A stretch of 64,000 nucleotides of DNA. Source: Bacteroidota bacterium (lineage in GTDB: Bacteria > Bacteroidota > Ignavibacteria > Ignavibacteriales > Melioribacteraceae). Where the stretch lies: the NCBI GenBank assembly GCA_023397505.1, contig JAEWUC010000007.1, forward strand, positions 186,001 to 250,000, in the 5' to 3' direction. The notes under the pieces were generated by a model. That model saw nothing but the letters and a program-made list of their open reading frames with translations, made no database searches and had not been told where the DNA came from. This document shows, one piece after another, positions 8,377-16,573 of the stretch. Made by a program: the position numbers and the translations under genes. Position 1 is the first letter of the stretch, and each line of letters begins with the position of its first letter.

Positions 8377-8490
8377 TAATCCTAAAAATTCGATTGAGGA
8401 ATGTGCAAATGTAATATTTTCTCACTTTAATTTCTTGTGAATATTTATTTTGGTAAATTTGCGCGCAATAGAAAAATCTATGGAGGAAAA

Positions 8491-8817
8491 ATGAATTTCA
8501 ACATGCAGGGAATGATGAAACAAATACAAAAAATGCAGGCAGATATGGCAAAAGTCCAAGCCGAATTGGAAAATAAAACAGTTAACGAAGAAAGCGGCGG
8601 CGGGATGGTTAAAGTTACTGCCAACGGGAAAAAAGAAATTGTTTCAATTACAATAGATGAAGAAATAATAAAAGGCGGCGATAAAGAAATGGTGGAAGAT
8701 TTGGTTGTTGCCGCTGTTAATAAAGCTTTAACTGCCGCGGGTAAAATGGCTGAAGATGAATTAGCAAGTGTAACTAAAGGAATGATGCCTCCGGGTATGA
8801 ACATTCCGGGGTTTTAA
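8491..8817 (+). CDS. ybaB: YbaB/EbfC nucleoid-associated protein
   Basis: A 108-residue small DNA-binding protein of the YbaB/EbfC family, usually a dimer shaped like tweezers. Visible features are the Met/Gln-rich N-terminus (MNFNMQGMMKQIQKMQ), a coiled segment, the central VKVTANGKKEIVSI strand pair, and the C-terminal MPPGMNIPGF. The start, ATG at 8491, has GGAGG at 8482-8486; an in-frame ATG further upstream at 8437 is rejected because it lacks both ribosome-binding site and homology. recR follows after 2 bp, the classical ybaB-recR pairing. A TAAATTTG hexamer-like box at 8454-8461 may be the -7 element of its promoter. Confidence 0.93.
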   Translation: MNFNMQGMMKQIQKMQADMAKVQAELENKTVNEESGGGMVKVTANGKKEIVSITIDEEIIKGGDKEMVEDLVVAAVNKALTAAGKMAEDELASVTKGMMPPGMNIPGF

Positions 8818-8819
8818 TT

Positions 8820-9416
8820 TTGTTAATCGCAGAACCGCTTCAGAAAGCAATTGACGAATTGAGCAAACTTCCCGCAGTCGGTAAAAAAACCGCGCAGCGT
8901 TTGGCTATTCATATTTTAAAAAGCGACGAGGAAACCGTTCATTCTCTCGTTCATGCTCTAATGGATTTAAAAGATAAAATCAAATTTTGCAATGAATGCT
9001 TTAATATTTCCGTTGATGAACTTTGTGATGTTTGTAAAAGTCCCAAGCGGGACCGTTCTCTAGTTTGTGTAGTTGAAGAAGCGAGTGATGTTATCGCTAT
9101 TGAAAAGACAAATGAGTTTAACGGGTTATATCACGTTCTTGGCGGCGTGTTAAATCCTCTTTCGGGTGTAACAGCAGAATCGCTTCATTTTAAAGAATTA
9201 TTGGAAAGGTTAAAAAGCGGCGAGATTAAAGAAATTATTCTTGCGCTTAATCCCGATGCCGAAGGCGACGCAACTTCTTTATACATTTCAAAATTATTGA
9301 AGGAATACCCGTTAAAAATTTCGCGCATCGCCCGCGGTTTGCCAATCGGCGGCGACCTTGAATTTGCAGATGCCGCAACTATCGGCCGGGCTTTTATCGG
9401 GCGAATTTCTTTGTGA
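8820..9416 (+). CDS. recR: Recombination mediator RecR
   Basis: Works with RecO and RecF to load RecA at gapped DNA. The 198-residue protein has the N-terminal helix-hairpin-helix (LSKLPAVGKKTAQRLA, about 14-29), a four-cysteine zinc finger (Cys57, Cys60, Cys69, Cys72), and a Toprim domain (about 80-175) beginning with VVEEASDVIAIE. The start is TTG at 8820, only 2 bp after the ybaB stop, so translation is probably coupled. The length and all motifs are normal. Confidence 0.97.
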   Translation: MLIAEPLQKAIDELSKLPAVGKKTAQRLAIHILKSDEETVHSLVHALMDLKDKIKFCNECFNISVDELCDVCKSPKRDRSLVCVVEEASDVIAIEKTNEFNGLYHVLGGVLNPLSGVTAESLHFKELLERLKSGEIKEIILALNPDAEGDATSLYISKLLKEYPLKISRIARGLPIGGDLEFADAATIGRAFIGRISL

Positions 9417-9433
9417 TTTCGGAACAAATTATT

Positions 9434-10171
9434 ATGGAAAAAAACTGGTTTAAAGATTGGTTTGCTTCCGAAGACTACCTTAAAGTTTACAATCACCGCG
9501 ATTCCAAAGACGCGCAGAATTTATCCGATCTAATTATTAAGAATGTTAATCCAAAACCAAATGATTTAATTCTCGATTCGGCGTGCGGCGCCGGGCGGCA
9601 TGGAATTTACCTCGCATCAAAAAATATTAACGTAATTGGTTTCGACCTCAGCATGACTTTGCTTTTGAAAGCTAAAGAAGACGCAGAAAGGAACAATACC
9701 AAAATCCAGTTTATTCAGGCAGATATACGCGAAATTACTTTCCGAAGAAAAATTTTTGCAGTGTTGAATTTATTCACAAGTTTTGGCTACTTTAATACAG
9801 ACGAAGAAAATTTTAGATTCGTTAAACACTCTTTTGAGTTTTTGAACGATGGCGGATTTTATGTCATCGATTATTTTAATAAAAATTATCTTTTGGAAAA
9901 CCTGGTTCCGGAATCGAATAGAATAATTGACGATCTTTCAATAAACGAAAAACGTATTTTCCAAAATGATAGGATAGTTAAGAAAATAATACTTAACAGA
10001 AACGGTGAAAAAAAAGAATTCTTGGAATCTGTAAGACTTTATGGCTTTGAAGATATAATTACGGGTTTTTCATGTATTGGGTTTAAAGTTCATAAAATCT
10101 TTGGTAATTATAACGGTGCCGAATATGATGAAGATAAATCACCTCGCTTGATAATTATTTTTAATAAATGA
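9434..10171 (+). CDS. Class I SAM-dependent methyltransferase
   Basis: A 245-residue Rossmann-fold methyltransferase of unknown substrate. Motif I (LDSACGAGRHGIYLA) gives the SAM-binding glycine-rich loop, preceded by an aromatic N-terminus (MEKNWFKDWFASEDYLKVY) often seen in small methyltransferases of this type. Two starts are possible: ATG at 9434, used here because it gives the family-like N-terminus, or GTG at 9413, which overlaps the recR stop by 4 bp. Neither has a strong ribosome-binding site. It overlaps the next lipoprotein gene by 4 bp and is thus part of the ybaB-recR operon. Confidence 0.85.
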   Translation: MEKNWFKDWFASEDYLKVYNHRDSKDAQNLSDLIIKNVNPKPNDLILDSACGAGRHGIYLASKNINVIGFDLSMTLLLKAKEDAERNNTKIQFIQADIREITFRRKIFAVLNLFTSFGYFNTDEENFRFVKHSFEFLNDGGFYVIDYFNKNYLLENLVPESNRIIDDLSINEKRIFQNDRIVKKIILNRNGEKKEFLESVRLYGFEDIITGFSCIGFKVHKIFGNYNGAEYDEDKSPRLIIIFNK

Positions 10172-10740
10172 AGAAATATTATTTCATATTGATTTTATTA
10201 ACAATATCGGTCGTTTCGTGCGATTTGTTATCAACACGGACACCTGAAGAACCGGAAGGTTCTGGTTCCAATTTTGTACCGGCTTCCGACGGAGAAACAT
10301 TATTTAAAAATTTGCAATCATCAATACAAGATGGGATAGTTGAAAACTACATGGCATGTTTTGTTGATACTTCATACCTAAAGAAGAAATATGTTTTTAC
10401 ACCGGCTTCCGGTTCAGTAATAAAGTACCAAAACCTAAGTTACTGGGACATTAATTCTGAAAAAAACTACTTTACAAGTTTACAATCCAAACTTCAGCAG
10501 GGAAGTAAAATAAGTTTTAGCTATTCGATTAAGGAAAAAGTTCCGCTATCCGATAGCGCGGAATATGTAATTGATTATAACATATCAATAAATTCATCGG
10601 CATTGCCCGGTTCGTTTTCTGGTTCTTCCCGGTTTAAAATTTTTGAAGACGATAGAAAGCAATGGGTAATTGTCGAATGGCAGGATATTAAAAAAGAGGA
10701 GTTTGAAAGCTGGAGCGATTTGAAAGGGAGGACGTATTAA
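10168..10740 (+). CDS. Lipoprotein, first of a tandem pair
   Basis: A 190-residue secreted protein with a lipobox, SVVSC (cysteine about residue 18). The mature part starts with a polar Pro/Glu/Gly linker and then a domain of about 130 residues. Its end (SRFKIFEDDRKQWVIVEWQDIK) matches the end of the following protein (VNFELKKDSDERWRILRWYDE), so the two look like diverged duplicates. The layout, a helix pair followed by curved beta strands ending in a W-x-I-x-x-W strand, suggests an NTF2-like fold; that is inference. Start ATG overlaps the methyltransferase stop by 4 bp. Function unknown. Confidence 0.75.
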   Translation: MKKYYFILILLTISVVSCDLLSTRTPEEPEGSGSNFVPASDGETLFKNLQSSIQDGIVENYMACFVDTSYLKKKYVFTPASGSVIKYQNLSYWDINSEKNYFTSLQSKLQQGSKISFSYSIKEKVPLSDSAEYVIDYNISINSSALPGSFSGSSRFKIFEDDRKQWVIVEWQDIKKEEFESWSDLKGRTY

Positions 10741-11233
10741 GAAATATTTTCTTCTCGTTTTTTTTGCTGCGGTTGTATCGAGTTGTGTAAATCCTTTCGC
10801 ACCGGGTATTGATGAAAAACTCGGTACCGAAGAAGGATTAATAAGCGATCAGAAAAGTGTTGAAGGCGTTTTCCAAAATTTTAAATATGCATATACTTTT
10901 AAGGATACTTTAATTTATAGCCAGTTACTTGATAAGGATTTTGCATTCAGCTATAGAGATTATGATTTGGGTGCAGATATTTCATGGGGACGTGACGAAG
11001 ATATGAGGATAACGGACGGACTATTTCAAAACGCACAACGACTTGATATAATATGGAATAATATTGTTTCTGCTGCTGGTGATTCTTCAAGAATTATTCG
11101 TAGTTTTAATTTAACTATTACTTTCAATCCGACTGATATTATTTTTGTGGATGGAAGAGTTAATTTTGAATTAAAAAAAGATTCCGACGAGCGCTGGAGA
11201 ATTTTACGCTGGTACGATGAATCCAACTACTAA
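10736..11233 (+). CDS. Lipoprotein, second of the tandem pair, with ATT start
   Basis: The frame ending at 11233 stays open back to a TGA at 10721-10723. Its first residues after an ATT at 10736 are IKKYFLLVFFAAVVSSC, a textbook lipoprotein signal with the lipobox cysteine at residue 17. There is no ATG, GTG or TTG between the upstream stop and this signal; the first in-frame ATG-type codon is over 200 bp downstream and would delete the signal. A GGGAGGA sequence (10726-10732) lies 3-4 nt before the ATT, so ATT is the likely start (165 residues), with overlap of the upstream stop. It resembles its neighbour in the C-terminal half and may have an NTF2-like fold. A sequencing error or a decayed start codon is the alternative. 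Confidence 0.7.
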   Translation: MKKYFLLVFFAAVVSSCVNPFAPGIDEKLGTEEGLISDQKSVEGVFQNFKYAYTFKDTLIYSQLLDKDFAFSYRDYDLGADISWGRDEDMRITDGLFQNAQRLDIIWNNIVSAAGDSSRIIRSFNLTITFNPTDIIFVDGRVNFELKKDSDERWRILRWYDESNY

Positions 11234-11238
11234 AAACT

Positions 11239-12105
11239 ATGATAAGATTTTATTTTTCGGAAGCATTCAGAATTTTTAAACGTTCGCCTTTTGCCGCTTT
11301 GATTGTAATTTCTATAACTACAATCGCAATTTTGCTTACAAGCCTATCGTTTTATCTCGTGTTTGTATCGCATGAGCTTTCTAATCGTCTTAAAAAAAGC
11401 ATCGAGTTAGTCGCGTATCTCGAAGAGCCGATTGATTCTATAAAACTTGTTGATGCAAAAAACAAAATTCTAGAATTGGATTTTATTTCTTCCGTTAAAC
11501 ATGTCACCAAAGAAGACGCACTTAAAGAATTTGTTAAAGATACCGGTGAAGATATAACTACTATGTTAGATGTTAATCCGTTACCGCAGTCATTTGTGAT
11601 AAGACTTAAACCGGAGTATTTAACAAAAGAAAACATAGAGCCTGAAGTGCAGTCAATAAAAGCAATTCAAGGTATTTCGGATGTCGATTACGAAAATGAA
11701 TTCGTTGTAAGATTACTACGTTATTTGAAATCCGGGCAGCTGATTGTATATGCAATTTCGGTGATGCTAATATTGCTGTCGATTTATTTAGTTTATGTTT
11801 ACGGTAAACTTCAATTTACCTCAAACGAAAATTTATACCGTACAATGAAACTCGTCGGCGCTAAACTGAGGACATTAAAATTACCGATACTTATTTATGG
11901 TATACTTATTGGGCTAATATCCGGTTTGATAGCACTTGGTATTAATTTCGCAATTTTGTTTGTTGTTAAATCGGTGCTTCGAAATTTGAATTTCCCGTTT
12001 ATTGAAAACGGAATTTATATTATATCCATTGGCATGGGGATAGTGCTTGGCCTTATTGGTAGTTATTTGTCTGCAAAGAAAATAACATTATTTATTGGTG
12101 AATAG
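11239..12105 (+). CDS. ftsX: Cell division protein FtsX
   Basis: Membrane subunit of the FtsEX ABC-type complex, which couples the divisome to peptidoglycan hydrolases. The 288-residue protein has the FtsX layout: N-terminal helix (about 18-40), a periplasmic domain (about 45-165, with ELVAYLEEPID and a VKHVTKEDAL segment), then three helices (about 172-195, 215-240 and 262-284). The usual partner ftsE is not adjacent in the window. It follows the tandem lipoproteins by 5 bp and is probably in the same transcript. Confidence 0.92.
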   Translation: MIRFYFSEAFRIFKRSPFAALIVISITTIAILLTSLSFYLVFVSHELSNRLKKSIELVAYLEEPIDSIKLVDAKNKILELDFISSVKHVTKEDALKEFVKDTGEDITTMLDVNPLPQSFVIRLKPEYLTKENIEPEVQSIKAIQGISDVDYENEFVVRLLRYLKSGQLIVYAISVMLILLSIYLVYVYGKLQFTSNENLYRTMKLVGAKLRTLKLPILIYGILIGLISGLIALGINFAILFVVKSVLRNLNFPFIENGIYIISIGMGIVLGLIGSYLSAKKITLFIGE

Positions 12106-12125
12106 ATTTTTCAAATAGGTGAAAG

Positions 12126-13070
12126 ATGTTTAATAAAACTGCAGTTGTAACAGGCGGCGCCGGATTTCTCGGCTCACATTTGTGTGATAAATTATTAGCT
12201 GAAGGGATGAAGGTAATTTGCCTTGATAATTTGTTGACAGGAAGAATTCAAAATATTGAGCATCTTTTTGGAAACGAAAATTTTCAATTCATTAAACTGG
12301 ATGTAACAAATTTCATTCATGTTCCTTCAAGCGTTGATTATGTTTTGCATTTTGCTTCACCGGCAAGCCCGATTGATTATTTGAATCTGCCGATACAAAC
12401 ATTAAAAGTTGGTTCACTCGGAACGCATAAAGCATTGGGATTGGCAAAAGAGAAGAAGGCAACATTTTTGCTTGCATCGACTTCGGAAGTGTATGGTGAT
12501 CCGTTAATCCATCCGCAAAAAGAAGATTACTGGGGAAATGTGAACCCTGTTGGTCCGCGTGGAGTTTACGACGAGGCGAAACGTTTTGCAGAAGCAATGA
12601 CAATGGCTTATCACCGTTTTCACGGATTGGAAACTCGCATAGTTAGAATATTCAATACATACGGACCGAGAATGCGCGTAGACGACGGACGCGCTTTACC
12701 GGCATTCTTTTCACAAGCGTTGAAAAATGAAGATGTTACAGTATTTGGTGACGGTTCTCAGACAAGAAGTTTTTGTTTTGTGAATGATTTGATTGACGGC
12801 ATTTACAAATTATTGATATCAAAAGAAACTGACCCTGTTAATATCGGCAATCCCGAAGAAATTACTTTAAAAGACTTTGCGGAAGAAGTTATCAAACTCT
12901 GCAATTCAAAAAGCAAAATTGTTTTTAAAGATTTACCCGAGGACGATCCAAAAGTACGCCAGCCCGACATTACGCGAGCAAGAACGATTTTAAACTGGGA
13001 ACCTAAAGTTAAAAGGGAAGAAGGTTTAAAAATTACCATGGAATATTTTCGCAAAGAAGTTCTAAAATAA
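12126..13070 (+). CDS. UDP-glucuronate decarboxylase (UDP-xylose synthase)-like SDR
   Basis: Extended short-chain dehydrogenase of 314 residues. It has the NAD-binding GGAGFLGSH motif (10-18), HFASPASP (75-82), catalytic STSEVYG (118-124) and Tyr148/Lys152 in YDEAKR. HFASPASP with YDEAKR and the GPRMRVDDGRALPAF segment is characteristic of UDP-xylose synthases, which convert UDP-glucuronate to UDP-xylose, so that assignment is more specific than a generic epimerase. It would feed cell-surface glycan synthesis. The start is ATG at 12126 after an AGGTGAAAG ribosome-binding site. It is last in the ybaB-ftsX run and converges with groEL. Confidence 0.85.
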   Translation: MFNKTAVVTGGAGFLGSHLCDKLLAEGMKVICLDNLLTGRIQNIEHLFGNENFQFIKLDVTNFIHVPSSVDYVLHFASPASPIDYLNLPIQTLKVGSLGTHKALGLAKEKKATFLLASTSEVYGDPLIHPQKEDYWGNVNPVGPRGVYDEAKRFAEAMTMAYHRFHGLETRIVRIFNTYGPRMRVDDGRALPAFFSQALKNEDVTVFGDGSQTRSFCFVNDLIDGIYKLLISKETDPVNIGNPEEITLKDFAEEVIKLCNSKSKIVFKDLPEDDPKVRQPDITRARTILNWEPKVKREEGLKITMEYFRKEVLK

Positions 13071-13093
13071 AAAAGTCCCGCTAAAAGCGGGAC
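13068..13093 (-). terminator. Intrinsic terminator of groES-groEL
   Basis: Perfect 8-bp stem GTCCCGCT (13075-13082) and AGCGGGAC (13086-13093) with a 3-nt loop. On the minus strand it is followed by a U-tract (A-rich 13068-13074). It lies 39 bp past the groEL stop and touches the end of the convergent gene. Confidence 0.85.
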
Positions 13094-13131
13094 CAATTCT
13101 ACATTCTGAACTCATCGTTCTACATTCGATT

Positions 13132-14763
13132 TTAATACATTCCGTCCATACCGCCGTGTGGCATAGCAGGCATTGGTTTTTCATCTTCTTTCTTTTCGTA
13201 AACAACTGCTTCGGTAGTAATTAATAATGAAGAAACAGAAGCTGCATTTTCCAACGCGGTTCTTGTAACCTTTGTAGGATCTATAACGCCTGACTTCATT
13301 AAGTTTTCATAAGTTTCGGTTGCAGCGTTGAAACCGAAATCGTTTTTGCCTTCAAGAACTTTGTTGAGAACAACAGCGCCTTCCAAACCGGCATTTGCTG
13401 CAATTTGTTTCAATGGTTCTTCAAGAGATTTTTGAATAATTTTTATACCTGTATTTTGATCTTGGTTTTCGCCTTTTACTTTATCCAAGGCAGCGATACC
13501 GCGGACTAAAGCAACTCCGCCGCCCGGAACAATTCCTTCTTCAACTGCAGCTCTTGTTGCGTGGAGTGCATCTTCAACGCGTGCTTTCTTTTCTTTCATT
13601 TCTATTTCTGTAGCAGCGCCTATTTTCAATACTGCAACGCCGCCGGATAATTTTGCCAAACGTTCCTGTAATTTTTCTCTATCGTAGTCAGAAGTTGTTT
13701 TTTCAATCTGAGCTTTAATTTCGTTAATTCTTTTCTTGATTTCTTCCGTAGTTCCTGCGCCTTCAACAATTGTTGTATTGTCTTTATCGATGTTGATTTT
13801 TTTAGCGCGGCCTAAGTATTCCAACGTAGCGTTTTCTAATTTGAATCCTCTTTCTTCTGAAATTACTGTACCGCCTGTAAGAATAGCGATATCTTCGAGC
13901 ATCGCTTTTCTTCTATCGCCGAATCCGGGAGCTTTAACTGCTGCAACTTTCAAAGTTCCTCTTAATTTATTTACTACTAAAGTTGCAAGAGCTTCGCCTT
14001 CGAGATCTTCAGCTATAATTAACATTTGACGACCGGCTTGAGCAATTTTTTCGAGTACAGGAAGAAGATCTTTCATAGCTGAGATTTTCTTATCGTGGAT
14101 CAAGATATAAGGATCTTCTAGAGAAGCTTCCATTGTTTCGCTGTTTGTAACAAAGTAAGGTGAAATATATCCGCGGTCGAATTGCATACCTTCTACAACA
14201 TCCAAAGTTGTTTCGGCTGATTTGCTTTCTTCAACAGTGATAACGCCGTCTTTGCCTACTTTTTCCATTGCATCGGCAATTAAATTACCGATTGTTTTAT
14301 CGTTGTTAGCAGATATAGAGCCAACTTGAGCGATTTCTTCGCGTCCGCCGACTTCTTTGCTAATAGTTTTCAAATATTCAATTACCTTAGTAACAGCGAG
14401 GTCAATACCTCTTTTCAAGTCCATTGGGTTAGCGCCTGCTGTAACGTTCTTTAAGCCTTCTCGGAAAATTGCTTGTGCTAAAACTGTAGCTGTTGTTGTT
14501 CCGTCGCCTGCAACGTCGCTGGTTTTGGAAGCTACTTCGCGAACCATTTGAGCTCCCATATTTTCGATTGGGTTTTCAAGTTCAATTTCTTTTGCAACCG
14601 AAACGCCGTCTTTTGTAACTGTCGGTGCGCCGAATTTTTTATCAAGAATTACATTTCTGCCTTTTGGTCCGAGTGTAACTTTAACAGCATTTGCAAGTTT
14701 ATCAACGCCGTTCTTAAGTGAGCTTCTTGCGTCTGTGCTGAATTCAATTATTTTTGATGCCAT
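13132..14763 (-). CDS. groL: Chaperonin GroEL (Hsp60)
   Basis: A 543-residue ATP-dependent double-ring chaperonin that folds cytosolic proteins with GroES. All hallmark segments are present: LGPKGRNVILDKKFGAP near the N-terminus, the nucleotide-binding AGDGTTTATVLA (about 85-96), the apical domain, and the GIVPGGGVAL segment (about 410-419). The C-terminal tail is Met/Gly-rich (PAMPHGGMDGMY), as expected for the chamber-facing tail. It follows groES by 27 bp and ends before a strong terminator. Transcription starts at the CIRCE-controlled promoter upstream of groES. Confidence 0.99.
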   Translation of the reverse strand: MASKIIEFSTDARSSLKNGVDKLANAVKVTLGPKGRNVILDKKFGAPTVTKDGVSVAKEIELENPIENMGAQMVREVASKTSDVAGDGTTTATVLAQAIFREGLKNVTAGANPMDLKRGIDLAVTKVIEYLKTISKEVGGREEIAQVGSISANNDKTIGNLIADAMEKVGKDGVITVEESKSAETTLDVVEGMQFDRGYISPYFVTNSETMEASLEDPYILIHDKKISAMKDLLPVLEKIAQAGRQMLIIAEDLEGEALATLVVNKLRGTLKVAAVKAPGFGDRRKAMLEDIAILTGGTVISEERGFKLENATLEYLGRAKKINIDKDNTTIVEGAGTTEEIKKRINEIKAQIEKTTSDYDREKLQERLAKLSGGVAVLKIGAATEIEMKEKKARVEDALHATRAAVEEGIVPGGGVALVRGIAALDKVKGENQDQNTGIKIIQKSLEEPLKQIAANAGLEGAVVLNKVLEGKNDFGFNAATETYENLMKSGVIDPTKVTRTALENAASVSSLLITTEAVVYEKKEDEKPMPAMPHGGMDGMY

Positions 14764-14790
14764 ATTCTTTCTCCTTTTATTTTATCAAAC

Positions 14791-15087
14791 TTATTTTACA
14801 ATTCCGTAAATATCGCTTTCGCGCATAATCAAATATTCAACGCCGTCAATTTTAATTTCTGTACCTGAGTATTTTCCGTAAAGAACCGAATCTCCGACTT
14901 TAACATTCATAGCAACAGACTTGCCGTCTTCAGTTACTCTGCCAGAACCGACTGCTACAACTGTACCTTCAATTGGTTTTTCTTTTGCTGTATCGGGAAG
15001 AATGATTCCGCCCTTGGTAACTTCTTCAGCTTCTTTGGCCTTTACAATTACTCTATCTGCCAAAGGTTGAATTTTGAAATTTGCCAT
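14791..15087 (-). CDS. groES: Co-chaperonin GroES (Hsp10)
   Basis: A 98-residue lid of the GroEL chamber. It shows IQPLADRVIVKAKEAEEVTKGGIILPDTAKEKP, with the mobile GroEL-binding loop (about 20-35), and the C-terminal VLYGKYSGTEIKIDGVEYLIMRESDI. The start, ATG at 15087, is preceded by a good GGAGGT ribosome-binding site. It is the first gene of the heat-shock operon and follows a CIRCE operator. Confidence 0.99.
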   Translation of the reverse strand: MANFKIQPLADRVIVKAKEAEEVTKGGIILPDTAKEKPIEGTVVAVGSGRVTEDGKSVAMNVKVGDSVLYGKYSGTEIKIDGVEYLIMRESDIYGIVK

Positions 15088-15116
15088 TTTTACCTCCTTA
15101 TTAAATTAAAATGATA

Positions 15117-15143
15117 TTAGCACTCATAAATTGTGAGTGCTAA
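15117..15143. promoter_or_regulatory. CIRCE operator (HrcA site)
   Basis: Perfect match to the CIRCE consensus TTAGCACTC-N9-GAGTGCTAA: left arm 15117-15125, spacer 15126-15134, right arm 15135-15143. It lies 30 bp before the groES start and overlaps the -10 box, so binding by the heat-shock repressor HrcA would block transcription. hrcA itself is not in the window. Confidence 0.97.
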
Positions 15144-15170
15144 TTTATGCTATCGAAAAGATTTTGTCAA
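15142..15170 (-). promoter_or_regulatory. Sigma70-like promoter of groES-groEL
   Basis: On the minus strand: TTGACA (15165-15170), a 17-nt spacer, then TAAATT (15142-15147). This is the classical -35/-10 form and spacing, and the -10 box overlaps the CIRCE arm. It differs from the TAnnTTTG promoters seen in front of other genes here. Confidence 0.75.
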
Positions 15171-15237
15171 GTGCTTATAATGATGAGAGTTATGAAAAGA
15201 AGCCAAAATGAAGAAAAATCACTACTTTGATAAAATA

Positions 15238-15262
15238 GAGGTTGAATCTTTATTTCAACCTC
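15238..15262 (-). terminator. Probable terminator of plsY-htrA-purB
   Basis: Stem GAGGTTGAA (15238-15246) and TTCAACCTC (15254-15262) with a 7-nt loop, 9 bp past the purB stop. The U-tract on the minus strand is short and interrupted, so strength is uncertain. Confidence 0.55.
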
Positions 15263-15271
15263 ATAAATGTA

Positions 15272-16573
15272 TTATTCAGTTTCAACTGATCTTGCGAAAA
15301 TATAATTGAGGTTCTTCAAAAGTTTATCAGGGTTGAACAATTCATCAATCTCATCAAGAGTTAAATATTTTCCGACATCTTTGGAGTTGAGCAATTCATC
15401 TTTAAGATTTTTATTTTGCTCAGCCCAAACATCCATTGCAGATTTTTGTACAAAAGCATACGCATCTTCACGCGTCATACCTTTTTCTGTTAACCTTAAT
15501 AAAACGGTCTGTGAAAAAATTAAACCACGGGTTAAGTCTAAATTTTTAATCATGTTGTCGGGATAAATAATAAGATTATCAACAAGTTTGGTTGCTAATC
15601 CAAGTATATAATCCAATGCAATGCAGCTATCCGGAACTATAACTCTTTCAACCGAGGAATGAGAAATATCTCTTTCATGCCAAAGCGCAACATTTTCTAA
15701 AGCAGCCATAGCGTTACCTCGAAGCAAACGCGCTAACCCTGTAATTCTTTCACTTACAATTGGGTTACGTTTGTGCGGCATTGCCGATGAACCTTTTTGT
15801 CCCTTTGAAAAATATTCTTCGGCTTCCAAAACCTCTGTTCGTTGAAGATGCCGAATCTCGATAGAAATTTTTTCAAGTGAAGCACCGATGATAGCTATAG
15901 TATTTAGGAATTCGGCGTGTCGATCTCGCTGTACAATTTGAGTCGCAACAGGTTCGGGTTTCAATCCCATTTTTTTGCAAACATATTCTTCAACTTGTGG
16001 AGAAAGGTGATCGAATGTTCCGACAGCGCCTGAAATTTTCCCTGTTCCAATTATGTCTATTGCTTTTTCCAAACGTGTGATATTTCTTTTTGCCTCTTCG
16101 AACCAGAGGGCGAATTTCAACCCCATTGAATATGCCTCAGCGTGAATGCCGTGACTTCTTCCAACGCAAATTGTTCGTTTATGTTCGAGTGCTCTTTTCT
16201 TTAACACATCCTTAAACACAATTAAATTTTTAAGAAGAATTTCTCCTGCGCATTTCATTTGATAGGCGAGGGCTGTATCGAGAACATCCGAAGATGTCAT
16301 TCCGTAATGAATGTGGCGAGATGCGGGTCCGACATATTCTGCAACGTTTGTTAAGAAAGCAATCACATCGTGTTTTGTTATTTCTTCAATTTCGAGAATG
16401 CGTTTAATATCAAATTTGGCTTTGGATTTAATCTGCTCCAAATCTTCCTTGGGAATATCACCCATTTCAGAGCGGGCTTCGCATGCAAGTATTTCTATTA
16501 TCAGCCAAGTTTCAAACTTGAATTGCTCATCCCAAATTTTACCCATTTCGGGCCGTGTGTAGCGTGTTATCAT
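15272..16573 (-). CDS. purB: Adenylosuccinate lyase
   Basis: Fumarase-superfamily enzyme that removes fumarate in two purine steps: SAICAR to AICAR, and adenylosuccinate to AMP. The 433-residue protein has the superfamily signature GSSAMPHKRNP at 261-271, the catalytic serine loop, and His141 in GRSHGIHAE as the likely general acid. The N-terminus (MITRYTRPEMGKIW) is typical. Its ATG overlaps the stop of the upstream protease gene by one base, so translation is likely coupled. Confidence 0.97.
   Translation of the reverse strand: MITRYTRPEMGKIWDEQFKFETWLIIEILACEARSEMGDIPKEDLEQIKSKAKFDIKRILEIEEITKHDVIAFLTNVAEYVGPASRHIHYGMTSSDVLDTALAYQMKCAGEILLKNLIVFKDVLKKRALEHKRTICVGRSHGIHAEAYSMGLKFALWFEEAKRNITRLEKAIDIIGTGKISGAVGTFDHLSPQVEEYVCKKMGLKPEPVATQIVQRDRHAEFLNTIAIIGASLEKISIEIRHLQRTEVLEAEEYFSKGQKGSSAMPHKRNPIVSERITGLARLLRGNAMAALENVALWHERDISHSSVERVIVPDSCIALDYILGLATKLVDNLIIYPDNMIKNLDLTRGLIFSQTVLLRLTEKGMTREDAYAFVQKSAMDVWAEQNKNLKDELLNSKDVGKYLTLDEIDELFNPDKLLKNLNYIFARSVETE

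Noticed and set aside
10967..11233. An 88-residue start for the second lipoprotein
   Set aside because: That start would remove the lipoprotein signal and half of the domain; the frame stays open to an ATT at 10736 with a good ribosome-binding site.
13132..13140. Truncated GroEL C-terminus
   Set aside because: The tail GGMDGMY is shorter than the usual GGM repeats but still Met/Gly-rich, and the length of 543 is normal.
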